Source: Flavobacterium sp. NRK1 (GTDB taxonomy: Bacteria > Bacteroidota > Bacteroidia > Flavobacteriales > Flavobacteriaceae). From it: 64,000 bases of DNA. The notes below the pieces were generated by a model. It worked only from the letters and a program-made list of their open reading frames with translations, was not told the origin of the DNA and ran no database searches. A program made the position numbers and the translations under genes. Location: positions 1,829,930-1,893,929 of the forward strand of contig NZ_JAMXLA010000001.1 in the NCBI RefSeq assembly GCF_024054175.1, in the 5' to 3' direction. Within the stretch, counting starts at the first letter, position 1; each line of letters starts with the position of its first letter. Of the stretch, positions 62,611 through 64,000 are shown in pieces.

Positions 62611-64000
62611 TTATAAAGGCGTGTTTAAAAGTATATTTTCAAGTTCGCTTTCGGTCTCTATACCCATCTTCTTTTTTACCCGGTATTTTTTCTTTACAAT
62701 GCTTTCGGGAGTCACCTGCATTAGCATTGCCATATCTTTATAAGGAAGATTTAGTTTTAATAAAGAGCAGAAAAACAAATCATTTTTAGTTAATGCGGGA
62801 AAATTACTTTGAAGATTTTTCTGAAAATTTTCATAAGCTTCATTAAACCGCTTTCTAAAAAGGTTCCAGTAATCATCGTCGCTGGTTAAAGAACGGAGTT
62901 GATCTTTAACTTCTTCAATGTGCATATCTGCAGGACTCTCACTGCACAGTGCTACCAGGCGGCTAATGTTGCCTTCCAGCGTTGCAAGCGTTAGCATACC
63001 CGAAAAGAGTTCCTTTTTTTTAATTTCAAGATTTTCTTTATTTACCTTATTTAAGTTTTTAGTGTTTTCATATTCCTGCAACAACGATTCTTTTTTTTCT
63101 TTGGCAAAAACAAGGGCTTTATGACATCTTTTGTTTCTAAGGAAGAGAATGAATGCAAAGCCGATTAATATCAGTATGCAGCAAATTAGAGGGATGAGTT
63201 TATTTTTTTTATTATCAAATAACGTTTTCTTTAAAACAGTATTTTTCTGCTTAAGAGCTTTCTCTTTGCTTTGCTGATATTTTGTCTGATATTCATTCTG
63301 AAGTGTTAATGCAACCAGCTCATTGTCTGATTTATTTAGTGTATCTTTTAATTTCAGGCTGTTTTCAATAGAAACAAGAGCTTTGTCTTCATGATTTAAA
63401 TTTTGGTATGTTATTGCCTTCTGTGATTCAAAAAATGCCTTTTCAGAAAGATTTGCTTTTTCTAATAATATAGGTTTTTCTATTAAGGGTATTAACTTAG
63501 AGGCTTCTGTATATTTTTTTTGCAGGTTTAATAGCTCCATATACTCGGCTCCTATAAAAACTGTTCTTAGTGAATTGTTGGCGATAACTTTTTTAAAAGC
63601 ATAATTAAAGAGTTCTTCTGCTTTTGGTAAATTGTTTTTTTCAAACTCCATTTTTGCAAGTTTTGAATAAACTACTCCAATAAGCTCCTGATCATTAAAT
63701 TTTTCGAGGTTTACAATAGATTCATTAAATGCCTGTTTTGCGTCATTATATTTCCCCATTCTATTAAGGCAGTCACCATAATTTAATAATGTTATGGCAT
63801 AGTTCTTTATTATATTTCTCTCTTTATATGATTTAAGTATTTCCCTGTACAGATCTGCTGCAAAGTCAAGGTTTCCTGAATTTAAATAGGCATTTGCCAG
63901 GCTCAGTTTTATAGGGAGTATATAAAAAGTATCTTTTTTTCTTTCAAGTATTTCTATTGCTTTCAGCATATACTGTATAGCCTCTTCACTGCGTAAAAGT
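62611..64000 (-). CDS. Membrane-anchored TPR regulator with LuxR-like HTH (5' truncated)
   Basis: The frame is open to the right edge, with an in-frame codon run reading LRSEEAIQY before the first Met, so the N-terminus is missing. The visible 462 residues hold TPR-like units (SGNLDFAADLYREILKSY, MGKYNDAKQAFNESIVN), a single membrane helix (LICCILILIGFAFILFL, about 258-277), coiled coil and a C-terminal helix-turn-helix (LPYKDMAMLMQVTPESIVKK, KYRVKKKMG). This is a common Bacteroidota regulator class. Its DNA site and signal are unknown. Neighbour is the convergent MacB-like gene. Confidence 0.85.
   Translation of the reverse strand, partial: LLRSEEAIQYMLKAIEILERKKDTFYILPIKLSLANAYLNSGNLDFAADLYREILKSYKERNIIKNYAITLLNYGDCLNRMGKYNDAKQAFNESIVNLEKFNDQELIGVVYSKLAKMEFEKNNLPKAEELFNYAFKKVIANNSLRTVFIGAEYMELLNLQKKYTEASKLIPLIEKPILLEKANLSEKAFFESQKAITYQNLNHEDKALVSIENSLKLKDTLNKSDNELVALTLQNEYQTKYQQSKEKALKQKNTVLKKTLFDNKKNKLIPLICCILILIGFAFILFLRNKRCHKALVFAKEKKESLLQEYENTKNLNKVNKENLEIKKKELFSGMLTLATLEGNISRLVALCSESPADMHIEEVKDQLRSLTSDDDYWNLFRKRFNEAYENFQKNLQSNFPALTKNDLFFCSLLKLNLPYKDMAMLMQVTPESIVKKKYRVKKKMGIETESELENILLNTPL

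Noticed and set aside
1-64000. CRISPR arrays, insertion sequences, integrases or phage genes
   Set aside because: No regularly spaced repeats, transposase motifs or phage genes were seen on reading both strands; the whole window looks like core chromosome.

Overview
The window is AT-rich chromosomal DNA from a member of the Flavobacteriaceae (Bacteroidota), most likely Flavobacterium or a close relative. The evidence is a full-length sprA (about 2.4 kb of protein-coding residues; outer-membrane translocon of the type IX secretion system), a class II HMG-CoA reductase next to a GHMP kinase, lipoprotein-type LptC, few Shine-Dalgarno sites, and repeated matches to the Bacteroidota sigma promoter (TTTG, about 19-20 nt, TAnnTTTG). 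It reads as core genome. I see no CRISPR array, insertion sequence, prophage or integrase.

Layout. 1-9.2 kb: end of a malic enzyme gene, ruvA and sprA. 9.3-10.8 kb: gcvH, a VanZ-like gene and deoC. 11.1-16.3 kb: a terminal-oxidase cluster (heme O synthase, two subunit III proteins, subunit IV, a thioredoxin-like membrane protein, SCO, DUF420 and a small Cys-motif protein). 16.3-24.9 kb: DUF4403 lipoprotein, TolC/HlyD exporter parts, tsaB, a secreted unknown, an MscS channel and a DUF255 thioredoxin-domain protein. 25.1-27.1 kb: two lineage-specific secreted proteins and two identical tRNA-Phe genes. 27.2-34.8 kb: an envelope operon (coaX, outer-membrane barrel, TPR protein, lptC, small membrane protein, CNNM/CBS protein, PpiD-like foldase). 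35.0-38.4 kb: a GT9 glycosyltransferase, then GHMP kinase and HMG-CoA reductase of the mevalonate pathway. 38.5-45.5 kb: peptide use (DPP IV, two POT transporters) and two periplasmic thioredoxins. 45.5-50.3 kb, minus strand: comEC, NlpC/P60, lpxB, surE. 50.5-53.8 kb: tail-specific protease and a DppC-like permease. 53.8-60.9 kb, minus strand: the rod-shape cluster mreB-mreC-mreD-mrdA-rodA preceded by purH. 61.1-64 kb: a MacB-like permease and, running off the right edge, a TPR/HTH regulator.

Together most genes serve the envelope: protein secretion (SprA), LPS synthesis and export (LpxB, LptC, GT9), outer-membrane protein folding (PpiD), wall elongation (Mre/PBP2/RodA), and respiration. Several start codons were moved downstream from the longest reading frame because a promoter match or signal peptide demands it (ctaB, tolC, tsaB, hmgA, purH, and others). 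I did not find a clear-cut new system. The best leads are an EF-hand-like calcium loop inside the DUF420 oxidase-assembly protein, an uncharacterised barrel plus TPR pair in the lptC operon, a large soluble insert in one oxidase subunit III, the non-ATG start of sprA three bases after and in frame with ruvA, and a 22-bp perfect palindrome beside the membrane-anchored regulator.
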